Positions 8,596 to 16,111 of a DNA stretch of 64,000 bases are shown here, one piece after another. Location: assembly GCA_937982565.1 (NCBI GenBank), contig CALJLN010000046.1, positions 189,722-253,721 on the forward strand. The letters run 5' to 3'. Source of the stretch: UBA2421 sp002343075 (GTDB taxonomy: Bacteria > Planctomycetota > Phycisphaerae > Tepidisphaerales > Tepidisphaeraceae). Each line of letters opens with the position of its first letter. Positions within the stretch are counted from its first letter, which is position 1. The position numbers and the translations under genes were made by a program. The notes beneath the pieces were generated by a model. It was not told the DNA's origin. It made no database searches and was given only the letters and a program-made list of their open reading frames with translations.

Positions 8596-9717
8596 TCAGT
8601 CGCGGAACAGCTCGGCAAGGTGCTCGCGCAGACCGTCTCGGGCATCGGTGCTGATGACAATTCCGTCGCGATTGATCAGAATCGCGGTTGATGGATCGGT
8701 AACACTCAACTCCTTTGCCACCGGATGCCAGCCGGGCGCACCGACGTCGAACAAGTGCGGCCAGACTACCTTCGGCGTGTCGCTCAAGAACTTTGCCAGA
8801 TCCTCCACCGATTCGTCACAGCTGATGGTGACGATCTCCAACCCCTTGCCATGATACGTCGTATACAACTCCGCCAACCGTTCGCTGTGCTGCCGAGACG
8901 GTGGCCACGCAGCCACGGCGAAGTCAACGATCACGACCTTGCCTTTCCATGCATCGCTGCTGAATGGCTCGCCGGTGTGCGTCGTGCCGGTGATGGTCAG
9001 AGGCTTGCCTTCGAGCGATGCAAGCTTCAGATCCGATTCCATCTGCTGCTTGATCTGCTGCGCCATTTCCCCTTTCAACTTTGTCGTCGCAATCGCCAGC
9101 GCGCGCTCACGAACCTGTGGCGTGGCAGGTGCCGACTCGCCCATCTGCAACACCAGCACCGCGAGATGATCATCCTCCGGCGATTTAATCGCCAGCGACT
9201 CAACATGGCTCAGCAGGCTATTCTGCAGGAGCAAGTCGCCATCAGCGCGCACCCACTGTCCATAGAGCAGCGCGCAGGTGGCACGACTGGCGACCGCACG
9301 ATCGGGGTCGTTGGCCCTTGCTTCAAGCCGTGCGATCGCCTCCTCATCGTTGAACAGCACCAGCACTGCATCCACCCCGCTACGCAGGTCGGGGGCAAAC
9401 TGCCGGCCCGCATCTCCCGCGGTTTCAAGTTCGTCGGCGAGGAAGAGCAGTTGTTTCAACTTCGGGATCGCGCGATCGGCGATCTCATCACGACGGCGGG
9501 AGTCGAGCAGTTCCTCCGGCGACCGCACCAGCGACCGCACCTCGGCGTTGATCTGCTGATACTCCTCAAAGATCGCATCCAGCGACCGCCGTTCGAGGCT
9601 CGGCGCGGGGGTTGCCGGGCCGGTCGTCGGCGAATCGCTTGCCCACCCGACCGGCACCTCCCCCGCCAGCCCCGCCGTCAAACCACATAACATGATGATA
9701 AACAAGCCTTTGCGCAT
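8596..9717 (-). CDS. Exported thioredoxin-fold protein lacking the CxxC motif
   Basis: This 373-residue protein has an N-terminal signal peptide, a helical middle section (about 40-230) and a C-terminal TlpA/AhpC-TSA-like thioredoxin domain (about 238-373). The fold is supported by the strand Val-Val-Ile-Val-Asp-Phe and the cis-Pro region near Ser-Thr-Ala-Ile. The active-site position reads Ala-Ala-Trp-Pro-Pro-Ser (W271-S274), where redox-active members have Trp-Cys-x-x-Cys. It should therefore not be a disulfide oxidoreductase. The start at 9717 was chosen because a signal peptide begins there; an upstream ATG at 9801 would overlap the rpsL promoter. It is divergent from rpsL. Confidence 0.75.
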   Translation of the reverse strand: MRKGLFIIMLCGLTAGLAGEVPVGWASDSPTTGPATPAPSLERRSLDAIFEEYQQINAEVRSLVRSPEELLDSRRRDEIADRAIPKLKQLLFLADELETAGDAGRQFAPDLRSGVDAVLVLFNDEEAIARLEARANDPDRAVASRATCALLYGQWVRADGDLLLQNSLLSHVESLAIKSPEDDHLAVLVLQMGESAPATPQVRERALAIATTKLKGEMAQQIKQQMESDLKLASLEGKPLTITGTTHTGEPFSSDAWKGKVVIVDFAVAAWPPSRQHSERLAELYTTYHGKGLEIVTISCDESVEDLAKFLSDTPKVVWPHLFDVGAPGWHPVAKELSVTDPSTAILINRDGIVISTDARDGLREHLAELFRD

Positions 9718-9783
9718 GTGCCGTTGTCCTCGCCCGCAGCGGAATCTATCCGAAACATTCGGAAATTTGAATGCACCGAATAC

Positions 9784-9812
9784 TTGCCTCCCGAACCGCA
9801 AACGCCTATATT
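9784..9812 (+). promoter_or_regulatory. Promoter of rpsL-rpsG
   Basis: TTGCCT at 9784-9789 and TATATT at 9807-9812 are separated by exactly 17 bases. This is a strong housekeeping-type promoter. The predicted transcript starts near 9819, about 40 bases before rpsL. Confidence 0.7.
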
Positions 9813-9857
9813 GCTCGGCTCGATTTTCGCAGAAACGTTTACGCGAGTGCTAGCGAT

Positions 9858-10229
9858 ATGCCCACAATCAACCAGCTGATCAAGAAGCCACGCCGACCCT
9901 TGGCGCCCATTAACAAGGTCAAAGACCTCGAAGCCAGCCCGCAGAAGCGCGGCGTCTGCATTCAGGTCAAGACCATGACCCCCAAGAAGCCCAATTCCGC
10001 GCTCCGGAAGATCGCCCGCGTGCGACTCTCCAACGGCAAGGAAGTCACCGCATATATCCCCGGCGAAGAGCACAACCTCCAGGAACACAGCATCGTGCTC
10101 GTGCGCGGCGGGCGTGTACGCGACCTCCCCGGTGTGCGATATCACATCGTCCGCGGAACGCTCGATGCACTCGGTGTCGATGGTCGCAAGCGCAGCCGTA
10201 GCAAATATGGTGCGAAGAAGGGCAAATAG
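9858..10229 (+). CDS. rpsL: 30S ribosomal protein S12
   Basis: This 123-residue protein is collinear with E. coli S12 over residues 1-110. It contains the decoding-centre loops Thr-Pro-Lys-Lys-Pro-Asn-Ser (41-47) and Gly-Gly-Arg-Val-Arg-Asp-Leu (84-90). K43 is retained. Position 88 is Arg instead of the usual Lys; that same change is a known streptomycin-resistance substitution in E. coli (K87R in mature numbering) and Mycobacterium. Asp89, the methylthiolation site in E. coli, is present. The ATG at 9858 is set by homology. An in-frame ATG at 9771 lies upstream of the promoter elements. Confidence 0.98.
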   Translation: MPTINQLIKKPRRPLAPINKVKDLEASPQKRGVCIQVKTMTPKKPNSALRKIARVRLSNGKEVTAYIPGEEHNLQEHSIVLVRGGRVRDLPGVRYHIVRGTLDALGVDGRKRSRSKYGAKKGK

Positions 10230-10356
10230 CAGTTGCTAGTCGCTGGTTACTTGCTGCTAGTGGTCGAATTAGCAACCAGCAACTCGCACCCGGAGTATTC
10301 CCGCCAACGTGTCGCGGGGAGAAACATCTTTCAGGAAACGGATACAGGTTTAGATC

Positions 10357-10833
10357 ATGGCATATAAAAAGTGGACAGCAAGCGAATCAATCCTCAAGGC
10401 CGACCCTCGCTTCAATAGCAAGCTCGTCAGCAAGTTCATCAACTGCCTCATGTGGGATGGCAAGAAGACCGTCGCTCAAAAGATCTTTTACGATGCGATG
10501 GACAAGGTAAAAGCCAAGCTGCCCGAACAGCAGCCACTCGAAATTTTTGAATCGGCCATCAACAACGTCAAGCCGTTCGTCGAAGTCCGATCCAAGCGCG
10601 TCGGCGGGGCCAACTACCAGGTGCCCATGCAGGTGAACAAGCGCCGGCAGCAGTCGCTGGCGTTCCGATGGATCCTCGAAGCCTGCCGTGGCCAGTCCGG
10701 CCGGCCGATGTCCCAACGCCTCGCAGAAGAATTGCTCGCCGCCCACAAAAAGGAAGGCAAGGCAATCAGCACACGGGAAAACACCCACCGCATGGCCGAC
10801 GCCAACAAGGCCTTCGCCCACTTCGCGTGGTAA
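10357..10833 (+). CDS. rpsG: 30S ribosomal protein S7
   Basis: This 158-residue primary 16S rRNA-binding protein of the small-subunit head is full length. Diagnostic stretches are Phe-Ile-Asn-Cys-Leu-Met (the conserved F-I-N-x-x-M core), Val-Lys-Pro-x-Val-Glu-Val-Arg-Ser-Lys-Arg-Val-Gly-Gly, and the Lys-Arg-Glu/His-Arg-Met-Ala-x-Ala-Asn-Lys-Ala-Phe C-terminus. It follows rpsL after 127 bases on the same transcript. The gene order then ends: no fusA or tuf follows, and a strong terminator closes the unit 30 bases downstream. Confidence 0.98.
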   Translation: MAYKKWTASESILKADPRFNSKLVSKFINCLMWDGKKTVAQKIFYDAMDKVKAKLPEQQPLEIFESAINNVKPFVEVRSKRVGGANYQVPMQVNKRRQQSLAFRWILEACRGQSGRPMSQRLAEELLAAHKKEGKAISTRENTHRMADANKAFAHFAW

Positions 10834-10864
10834 CCAGTTCCCGCTGCATCGAAGCAATCAATGC

Positions 10865-10900
10865 AACGACCGAGAGTCCACCCGGCTCTCGGTCGTTTTC
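10865..10900 (+). terminator. Rho-independent terminator after rpsG
   Basis: A perfect 12-bp stem (10865-10876 with 10886-10897) is followed by TTTTC within and after the descending arm. It ends the rpsL-rpsG transcript. Confidence 0.9.
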
Positions 10901-10936
10901 ATTTGGAGTGGGTAATGCGCAGGTTCAACCGCGACC

Positions 10937-10956
10937 ATTGTTCCGCGCGGAACAAT
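10937..10956. repeat. Palindromic repeat, copy 1
   Basis: A perfect 20-bp palindrome with core TTGTTCCGCGCGGAACAA. A near-identical second copy lies at 11017-11036 and a decayed relative at 54982-55000, so this is a dispersed element or a protein-binding site. Confidence 0.75.
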
Positions 10957-11170
10957 TCGCAGTGGGCAGTGCGCAGAGGGCAGTCGGCAGTGGGCAGTGG
11001 GCAGAGAAGATGGCACATTGTTCCGCGCGGAACAACGCACAACTTCCCCCGCCTAGTACTCTGGGAGGGGCCAGCGGGAGGGAAGCTCGGCGGCCCCATC
11101 AGCGCAAGTAACCAGCACCCAGCAACCAGTAACCAGCAACAACCAACAACCAATAACCAACAACCAACCA
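10957..11170. repeat. Low-complexity GGGCAGT and CCAGCAA runs
   Basis: Between and after the two palindromes, imperfect iterations of CAGTGGGCAG (10959-11006) and of CCAGCAACCAGTAAC/CAACAAC (11106-11170) fill the sequence. They have strong strand asymmetry and no coding potential. Confidence 0.6.
11017..11036. repeat. Palindromic repeat, copy 2
   Basis: The same 18-bp core palindrome as copy 1, at 11018-11035, with one mismatch only at the outermost pair. The spacing between the two copies is 80 bases. Confidence 0.75.
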
Positions 11171-11318
11171 GCCAAGCACTTCAAGGCACGCCAATCAGAT
11201 CGATCGAGGGTGTAACCCGCTTAACAAACCGCGCGTCATTTCCCGCACATTTTCACACGTCCGCGAAAAGAAGCGATTGAAGACAGTCAACGCGTTCGAG
11301 GCCAAAACCGGAGCAATT

Positions 11319-11559
11319 GTAGATGAAGTAAATGCCGTGGGAGATGAAGGAGACGCCGTCGGAGACCACTGAAACGCCGTCGGAGATGAAGTAAACGGCA
11401 TCGGAGACCACTGAGACGGCGTGGGAGATGAAGGAGACGGCGTGGGAGACTACTGAAACGGCGTCGGAGATGAAGGAAACGGCGCGGGAGACCACTGAAA
11501 CGGCGTGGGAGATGAAGGAGACGGCGTGGGAGACCACTGAAACGGCGTGGGAGATGAAC
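11319..11559. repeat. 21-bp tandem array with 42-bp higher-order period
   Basis: About eleven 21-bp units run head to tail. Two unit types alternate: one reads GGAGATGAAGGAGACGGCGTG and the other GGAGACCACTGAAACGGCGTG, giving a 42-bp super-repeat. Units differ by a few substitutions but never by length. Because 21 is a multiple of three, frames stay open on both strands and translate into 14-residue repeats. No signal peptide, ribosome-binding site or homologous domain supports translation. Confidence 0.9.
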
Positions 11560-11585
11560 TCGCCCCCTGCAGCGCGTCCCCGTGG

Positions 11586-11604
11586 CACGGGCTTCCAGCC
11601 CGTG
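11586..11604. repeat. CACGGGC hairpin repeat, copy 1
   Basis: Seven-base arms CACGGGC and GCCCGTG flank TTCCA. The flanking GTGG and the hairpin recur at 58667-58685 with one loop change, so this is a dispersed palindromic (REP-like) element. Confidence 0.65.
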
Positions 11605-12139
11605 AGATATGCGTAGAGGCTTGCATAGGGCCCGCTGTACTCAGCGGACCATTCCGCGCCGCGCAGCCATGCCGGCAATCGCCAAGGGCCAGGCGGCGAC
11701 CGGCCGTCGAATAACCCCGCACCGGAACGGACCGGCCGGGCGGCGCGGTCCTTGTGATTCGAACGCGGCTCGGCGCCCGGCTGGCCGTTCAATGCTGACC
11801 CGTTATGTCGCAGAACCGCGCGGGAACGCTCGCTCTTTCGATCCCAGCGCGGGATCTCCGGCGGCGAATCTAGACTGCTGCGCGGGGCCGCTCAAGATTT
11901 GGGCTCGTGTGTGAGCGATTTCATTGGCGTCATCGGTTCAGCTTCTGCTGTTGATTCTGCGGTCGTTGCACCTGCACGAAGCGCCTCAAATTCCCAGATT
12001 CACAACTTCGTGAGAAGCGTCACAATGTATTGTCAGATATGGGGTTGCAACCATTGCGGCGGACGGGGCGTATGTATTATGAATGAGCGCGCAACGTCCA
12101 TTTCGCCGATACGGAACGATAAGGAGCTTTAGCCGATTC

Positions 12140-14236
12140 ATGCGCGCGGTTGTTCTCACGGCAATAGTCCTAGTGATTGTTGGCACGCTGCTGCATCCGT
12201 TTTACTCCGGTGCCCGCACGGTAGAGCCGGCCCGCGGGGCGGATGGCGGGCAGGCGGTGGCTCGGGTGGACGACGGGCCGTCGCGCGCCCTGGAGACGGT
12301 ACGAGGGACGCAGGGGTTTTGGCGCATCGCGCGGGCCGCAGACGGGGTGTGGTGGTTTATCTCCCCGGACAATGAGCCGGACTGGCTGAACACTGTCACA
12401 ACCGTGGTGCCCTACCAGACCGGCCGCGACCCCGACGGCCCGCATTTCACCAGCACGGACTACACGCCCGAAGGCGGCGATGCCGCGATTCGCGCCTGGG
12501 CCGAGGCGACGCTTAGCCGGATACAAGCGAAGGGATTTAAGGGGATTGGCGCGTGGAGCCATCATATCTTTCATGAGCTGGATGTGCCGATCACGCGCGA
12601 CCTGAACCTGTGGACTTATCTCGCGACCGACTGCCGTCGCTTTTACTCGCCGCAGTGGGCCGAAACTGTTGAGGCGGCGGTGAAGGAGCAGGTGACGCCG
12701 CTGCGGGATAATCGCAACCTCGTGGGCTATTTCATTGATAACGAACTGGACTGGGGCGAAGGTGGCGCCGGGCCGGCGTATTACTTCGACAATCTCCCGC
12801 CCGATGACCCCAACCGCGCAGCAGTGATGCGTGTGGTGCGGCAAGTGTGGCCGAGCGTGGAGGAGTTTAACAAGGCCTGGAACACGACGTTTGCGACGTT
12901 TGAGGAACTGGCGCAGTTGCCGTCGCTGCCGGACATGCCCAGCGAATCATACGGCAGGCTCTACTCGGCGTGGCTGGAGAGCCTCTCGCGCGACTATTTC
13001 ACGCTGACGACATCGTTGATCCGCAAGTATGACCCGAACCATCTTGTGCTGGGGGTGCGGTTTAAGGGATATGCTCCGCGCGAGGTGGTGCGCGGCAGCC
13101 GCGGGCTGACCGATGTACAGTCGATCAACTATTATGTGTCGGACGGTCGGCTGGACATGGATATGTTCAGCTACATGTATGAGGAGTCGGGTCAGCCGGT
13201 GATGATAACGGAGTATGCGTTTCACTCGCTCGACGGCCGCAGCGGCAACAGGAACACGGTGGGGTTTGCGGCGCAAGTGCTCGACCAGCAGGCGCGCGCG
13301 GATGGCTATCGGCTCTTCACGTCGCGGCTGGCGCGCGTGCCCTTCATCATCGGGGCCGACTGGTTTCAATGGAGCGACGAACCGCCCAGCGGACGGCGCG
13401 TGGACGGGGAAGATGTGAACTTTGGCATCGTGGACATTGACGATCGCCCGTATGAACTGCTCGCCAGTGCAATCGCGGCGACCTCTGGCGAGCTGAACGC
13501 ACAACACCGCGCCAGCGCAACCGACGCCGGTTCCGACATCTGGCGAGAGAGCTTTGCGGTGAAGCCGACGATCAACGTGCCATACCTTACGCAGCTACCC
13601 AGGCTGAATGGCGAACTGAGCGATTGGCCCCCCGCCGCCAAGGTGCAGGGGATGAAGCGCAGCCAGACGATCGGTCTCGATCGATCGCGGCAGCCGGTCC
13701 CGAACATTTACATGGGCTGGACGCACGAAGGCGTGTATCTCGGCATGGAAGTGTTTGACGATGACATTCAATCGGCGCCGGCCAAGGGATGGTGGTGGAC
13801 GCGTGATTGTGTCGAGTTCTGGATCGCGACCAAGCCGGTGGCATCGGATCAGGTGCGCTATGACCCGAACTGCCATCAATTCTTCTTCGTTCCGATTGAT
13901 TACCCCGGCAGCGACGGCGTGGCGGGCGTGGTCGGCCAATGGCACCGCCCGGGCGACGCATTGAGCGACAACCTGATTCCCCATCCGGCGATCAAGGATG
14001 CTGTGCGCGTGCTGCCGGATCGGTATGTGGTCGAGATGTTCATCCCCGCGGCGGCTCTGAACGGCTTTGACCCTGAAACCACACGCGAAATCTCCGTGAA
14101 CTTTCACGCGCGCAACTTCCAGCACGCGATCGAATACTTCTGGTCGGCCCCGAAAGAGGCGGTCACCCAGCTACGCCCCAACACCTGGGGCACCGCCTAC
14201 CTGCAACCCCCACCGACGGTGGCGAATGGGGATTGA
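12140..14236 (+). CDS. Glycoside hydrolase (clan A-like) with C-terminal CBM9-like domain
   Basis: This 698-residue protein starts with a hydrophobic signal/anchor segment. A TIM-barrel glycosidase domain spans about residues 50-460. Candidate catalytic acids fit the clan A pattern: E202 in Asp-Asn-Glu-Leu-Asp as acid/base and E358 in Ile-Thr-Glu-Tyr-Ala as nucleophile. The overall look is that of agarase/GH42-like enzymes, but the exact family and substrate are uncertain. A C-terminal beta-sandwich (about 480-690) resembles the CBM9/DOMON-type carbohydrate-binding domain. AAGGAG at 12121-12126 precedes the ATG at 12140, though spacing is long; an ATG at 12083 has no ribosome-binding site. 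It converges on an esterase gene, suggesting polysaccharide breakdown outside the cytoplasm. Confidence 0.75.
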   Translation: MRAVVLTAIVLVIVGTLLHPFYSGARTVEPARGADGGQAVARVDDGPSRALETVRGTQGFWRIARAADGVWWFISPDNEPDWLNTVTTVVPYQTGRDPDGPHFTSTDYTPEGGDAAIRAWAEATLSRIQAKGFKGIGAWSHHIFHELDVPITRDLNLWTYLATDCRRFYSPQWAETVEAAVKEQVTPLRDNRNLVGYFIDNELDWGEGGAGPAYYFDNLPPDDPNRAAVMRVVRQVWPSVEEFNKAWNTTFATFEELAQLPSLPDMPSESYGRLYSAWLESLSRDYFTLTTSLIRKYDPNHLVLGVRFKGYAPREVVRGSRGLTDVQSINYYVSDGRLDMDMFSYMYEESGQPVMITEYAFHSLDGRSGNRNTVGFAAQVLDQQARADGYRLFTSRLARVPFIIGADWFQWSDEPPSGRRVDGEDVNFGIVDIDDRPYELLASAIAATSGELNAQHRASATDAGSDIWRESFAVKPTINVPYLTQLPRLNGELSDWPPAAKVQGMKRSQTIGLDRSRQPVPNIYMGWTHEGVYLGMEVFDDDIQSAPAKGWWWTRDCVEFWIATKPVASDQVRYDPNCHQFFFVPIDYPGSDGVAGVVGQWHRPGDALSDNLIPHPAIKDAVRVLPDRYVVEMFIPAAALNGFDPETTREISVNFHARNFQHAIEYFWSAPKEAVTQLRPNTWGTAYLQPPPTVANGD

Positions 14237-14293
14237 GCCGGCACTTGACGATCTGCGGGCCTTCGCTCTTGCCCCCGTCGATGGCTGCACTGA

Positions 14294-15271
14294 TCACTCC
14301 CCTGCCCTGAGCAACTCAGTCAGCAGCCGAAACTGCAGTTCCTTATGCTCGTAGGGCGTTTCGTGGCCGTGATAGGGATAGTTACACATCTGCTTCGCCG
14401 CGGGGATGTGGTTGTACGCGGCGTAAATTGTGCTCGGCGGGCAGACATCGTCCCACAGGCCGTTGGCTATGACGGTTTGACACTTAATCCACGGCGCGAG
14501 GTTCATATTGTCGAAGTAACTAAGCGTTTTGATCACGCGGTCGAAGGTGCTGATGTTTAGCTTGAGATATCGCACTATCTCGGGGTAAGGGTTCTGTGGC
14601 GTGATGTTGATCGCCCGGCGGAAATCGCAGAGGAACGGAACATCGGGCAGGGACAGCGTGAGTTTGCGAGGCGTGAGAGCCGAGACGGCAAGAGAAATTG
14701 CGCCGCCCTGGCTGCCGCCGGTCACGGCGAGGCGTGATTCGTCCACTTCTTTGCGCGTCGCCAGCAATTCGAGGGCGCGCACGGCGTCGGCATAGACATA
14801 GCGATAGTAATACGTCGCCGGGTCGAGAATGCCCTTGGTCATGTAGCCGGTCGAGTGGCCGCTGGCGGGGGCGGATTGGTCAGCCGAATCGCCGGTCTGC
14901 CCTCGGCAGTCCATGCTCATGACGCAGAACCCCTGAGAAGCGAGGGATACCATATCCAGCGGGCGTACGCCTCGGCCGCCGTAGCCGTGATAAAACATCA
15001 CCCCCGGATACTTCCCGCTTCCTTCCGGGCGCACATACCAGCCCGCAATGCGCCCCGGCCGGTCATCCGCCCCGCCGACGAAACCATCCCACCGTACCGA
15101 AAAGCACTTCAGCCCCTTTGCCTTCAGGTCATATGGTGTGACAGCCTCATTCAACGCCTGCGACCCCGCAGCGGAAATTGTCTGCTTCCAGAAATCGTCA
15201 AAATCGGGCTCGCGGTATAGCGCCGGCTTGTACTCGATCAGTTTTTCCAGCGGCCAGTCGATCGATGGCAT
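14294..15271 (-). CDS. Acetyl xylan esterase / cephalosporin-C deacetylase family hydrolase
   Basis: This 325-residue alpha/beta hydrolase belongs to the AXE1 family, which removes acetyl groups from xylo-oligosaccharides and similar compounds. It has the family oxyanion motif Arg-Gly-Gln (123-125), the nucleophile Ser187 in Gly-Gly-Ser-Gln-Gly-Gly, Asp274 in Gly-Leu-Trp-Asp and His303 in His-Gly-His-Glu. No signal peptide is seen with the chosen start, so it is probably cytoplasmic. The start at 15271 is preceded by GAGGA; a longer in-frame start at 15433 would add 54 atypical residues. The neighbouring glycoside hydrolase fits a shared role in plant or algal polysaccharide use. Confidence 0.88.
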   Translation of the reverse strand: MPSIDWPLEKLIEYKPALYREPDFDDFWKQTISAAGSQALNEAVTPYDLKAKGLKCFSVRWDGFVGGADDRPGRIAGWYVRPEGSGKYPGVMFYHGYGGRGVRPLDMVSLASQGFCVMSMDCRGQTGDSADQSAPASGHSTGYMTKGILDPATYYYRYVYADAVRALELLATRKEVDESRLAVTGGSQGGAISLAVSALTPRKLTLSLPDVPFLCDFRRAINITPQNPYPEIVRYLKLNISTFDRVIKTLSYFDNMNLAPWIKCQTVIANGLWDDVCPPSTIYAAYNHIPAAKQMCNYPYHGHETPYEHKELQFRLLTELLRAGE

Positions 15272-15500
15272 TTTGTCGTTCCTCACAAAAAGGGGTGACG
15301 AGGAGAATATCGGGTTGGTGGATTCATACAAATCCCCATCAACTCCGGAGCCGGGTGAACCGACTGTAGGGCAGCGCATCCCGCGCGGCAAGACGGCTAT
15401 GGCGCCGGGTGACTGAGTGCGCCGGGAAGGCACCTCTTGCGATGAGGTTCCTTCCTATACCAATCGCAGTCATGCATCTTTCTGGTATGCTCACCGCGCG

Positions 15501-16061
15501 ATGCTGCCGAGGCCGATTACAGTCGCAGACCTGCTTTCCCTGCCCGAGATTGACGGCACGGTGGAGTCGACGCATTACGCACATGTCAACCGGGTGATCG
15601 AGGAGACGTCAGTCACATGGAAGCTGGAGCGGCGGTTGCTGCGCCAGAGGTCGATCGATGGGAATCGGTTGTCGGATGATATGCAGTTTGCGTACAAGCA
15701 AATCGTGACGGGTGTGGAAGACGGACTAGCGGTGTGTATCGACATGGCGGGTGCGGTGGTGGCGAGCCTGATCGCCCAGCCGCGGGGGGAGTTGGGGACG
15801 TTGCACTTGGTCGATCTGCGTGTGGACTACGATTATCGCCGGCAGGGATTGGGGCTGGCATTGGCGTGTGCGGCGATCGGCCACGCCCGCGACGCCGGCC
15901 TGCGAGCCATCACCGCCGAAACGTCGACGCAAAACGACCCTGCGGCGGAAATGCTGCGTAAACTGGCCTTCGAGCCGGCAGGCGTTGATGCATTTCGATT
16001 CAGCAACCATGATTTGGTTAAGGAACGAGCGATTCTGCTCTGGAGTCTGCCGCTGGAGTAG
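15501..16061 (+). CDS. GNAT-family N-acetyltransferase
   Basis: This 186-residue protein carries the acetyl-CoA-binding motif A (Arg-Arg-Gln-Gly-Leu-Gly-Leu-Ala, about residues 112-119) after a strand ending Val-Asp-Tyr-Asp-Tyr. The following helix and the strand Ala-Ile-Thr-Ala-Glu-Thr match motif B. The first 60 residues do not resemble a standard GNAT domain. The substrate is unknown. The ATG at 15501 gives a sensible N-terminus, but no clear ribosome-binding site precedes it, and an in-frame ATG at 15417 would add 28 residues. It is divergent from the esterase gene and 50 bases upstream of mgtE. Confidence 0.7.
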   Translation: MLPRPITVADLLSLPEIDGTVESTHYAHVNRVIEETSVTWKLERRLLRQRSIDGNRLSDDMQFAYKQIVTGVEDGLAVCIDMAGAVVASLIAQPRGELGTLHLVDLRVDYDYRRQGLGLALACAAIGHARDAGLRAITAETSTQNDPAAEMLRKLAFEPAGVDAFRFSNHDLVKERAILLWSLPLE

Positions 16062-16111
16062 GCGAGGGACGCTTCACTGAAGGGGCATTTCAGCCGATAA
16101 CACCACTACGC

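Larger units (their letters stand above)
10834..12139. other. Repeat-rich gene-free region
   Basis: About 1.3 kb without a supportable gene. It holds the rpsG terminator, two copies of an 18-bp palindrome, AG/TGGGCAG-type and CCAGCAA-type low-complexity runs, an 11-unit 21-bp tandem array, and one copy of a CACGGGC/GCCCGTG hairpin repeat. Long open frames here arise from the tandem array (unit length divisible by three) and are not credible proteins. Confidence 0.6.

Noticed and set aside
10045..10275. Minus-strand frame inside rpsL
   Set aside because: It is a shadow of the conserved S12 coding sequence.
11253..11792. Long minus-strand frame (and plus-strand frames) over the 21-bp tandem array
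   Set aside because: The open frames follow from a repeat length divisible by three. There is no ribosome-binding site, signal peptide or domain, and the flanks do not read like protein.
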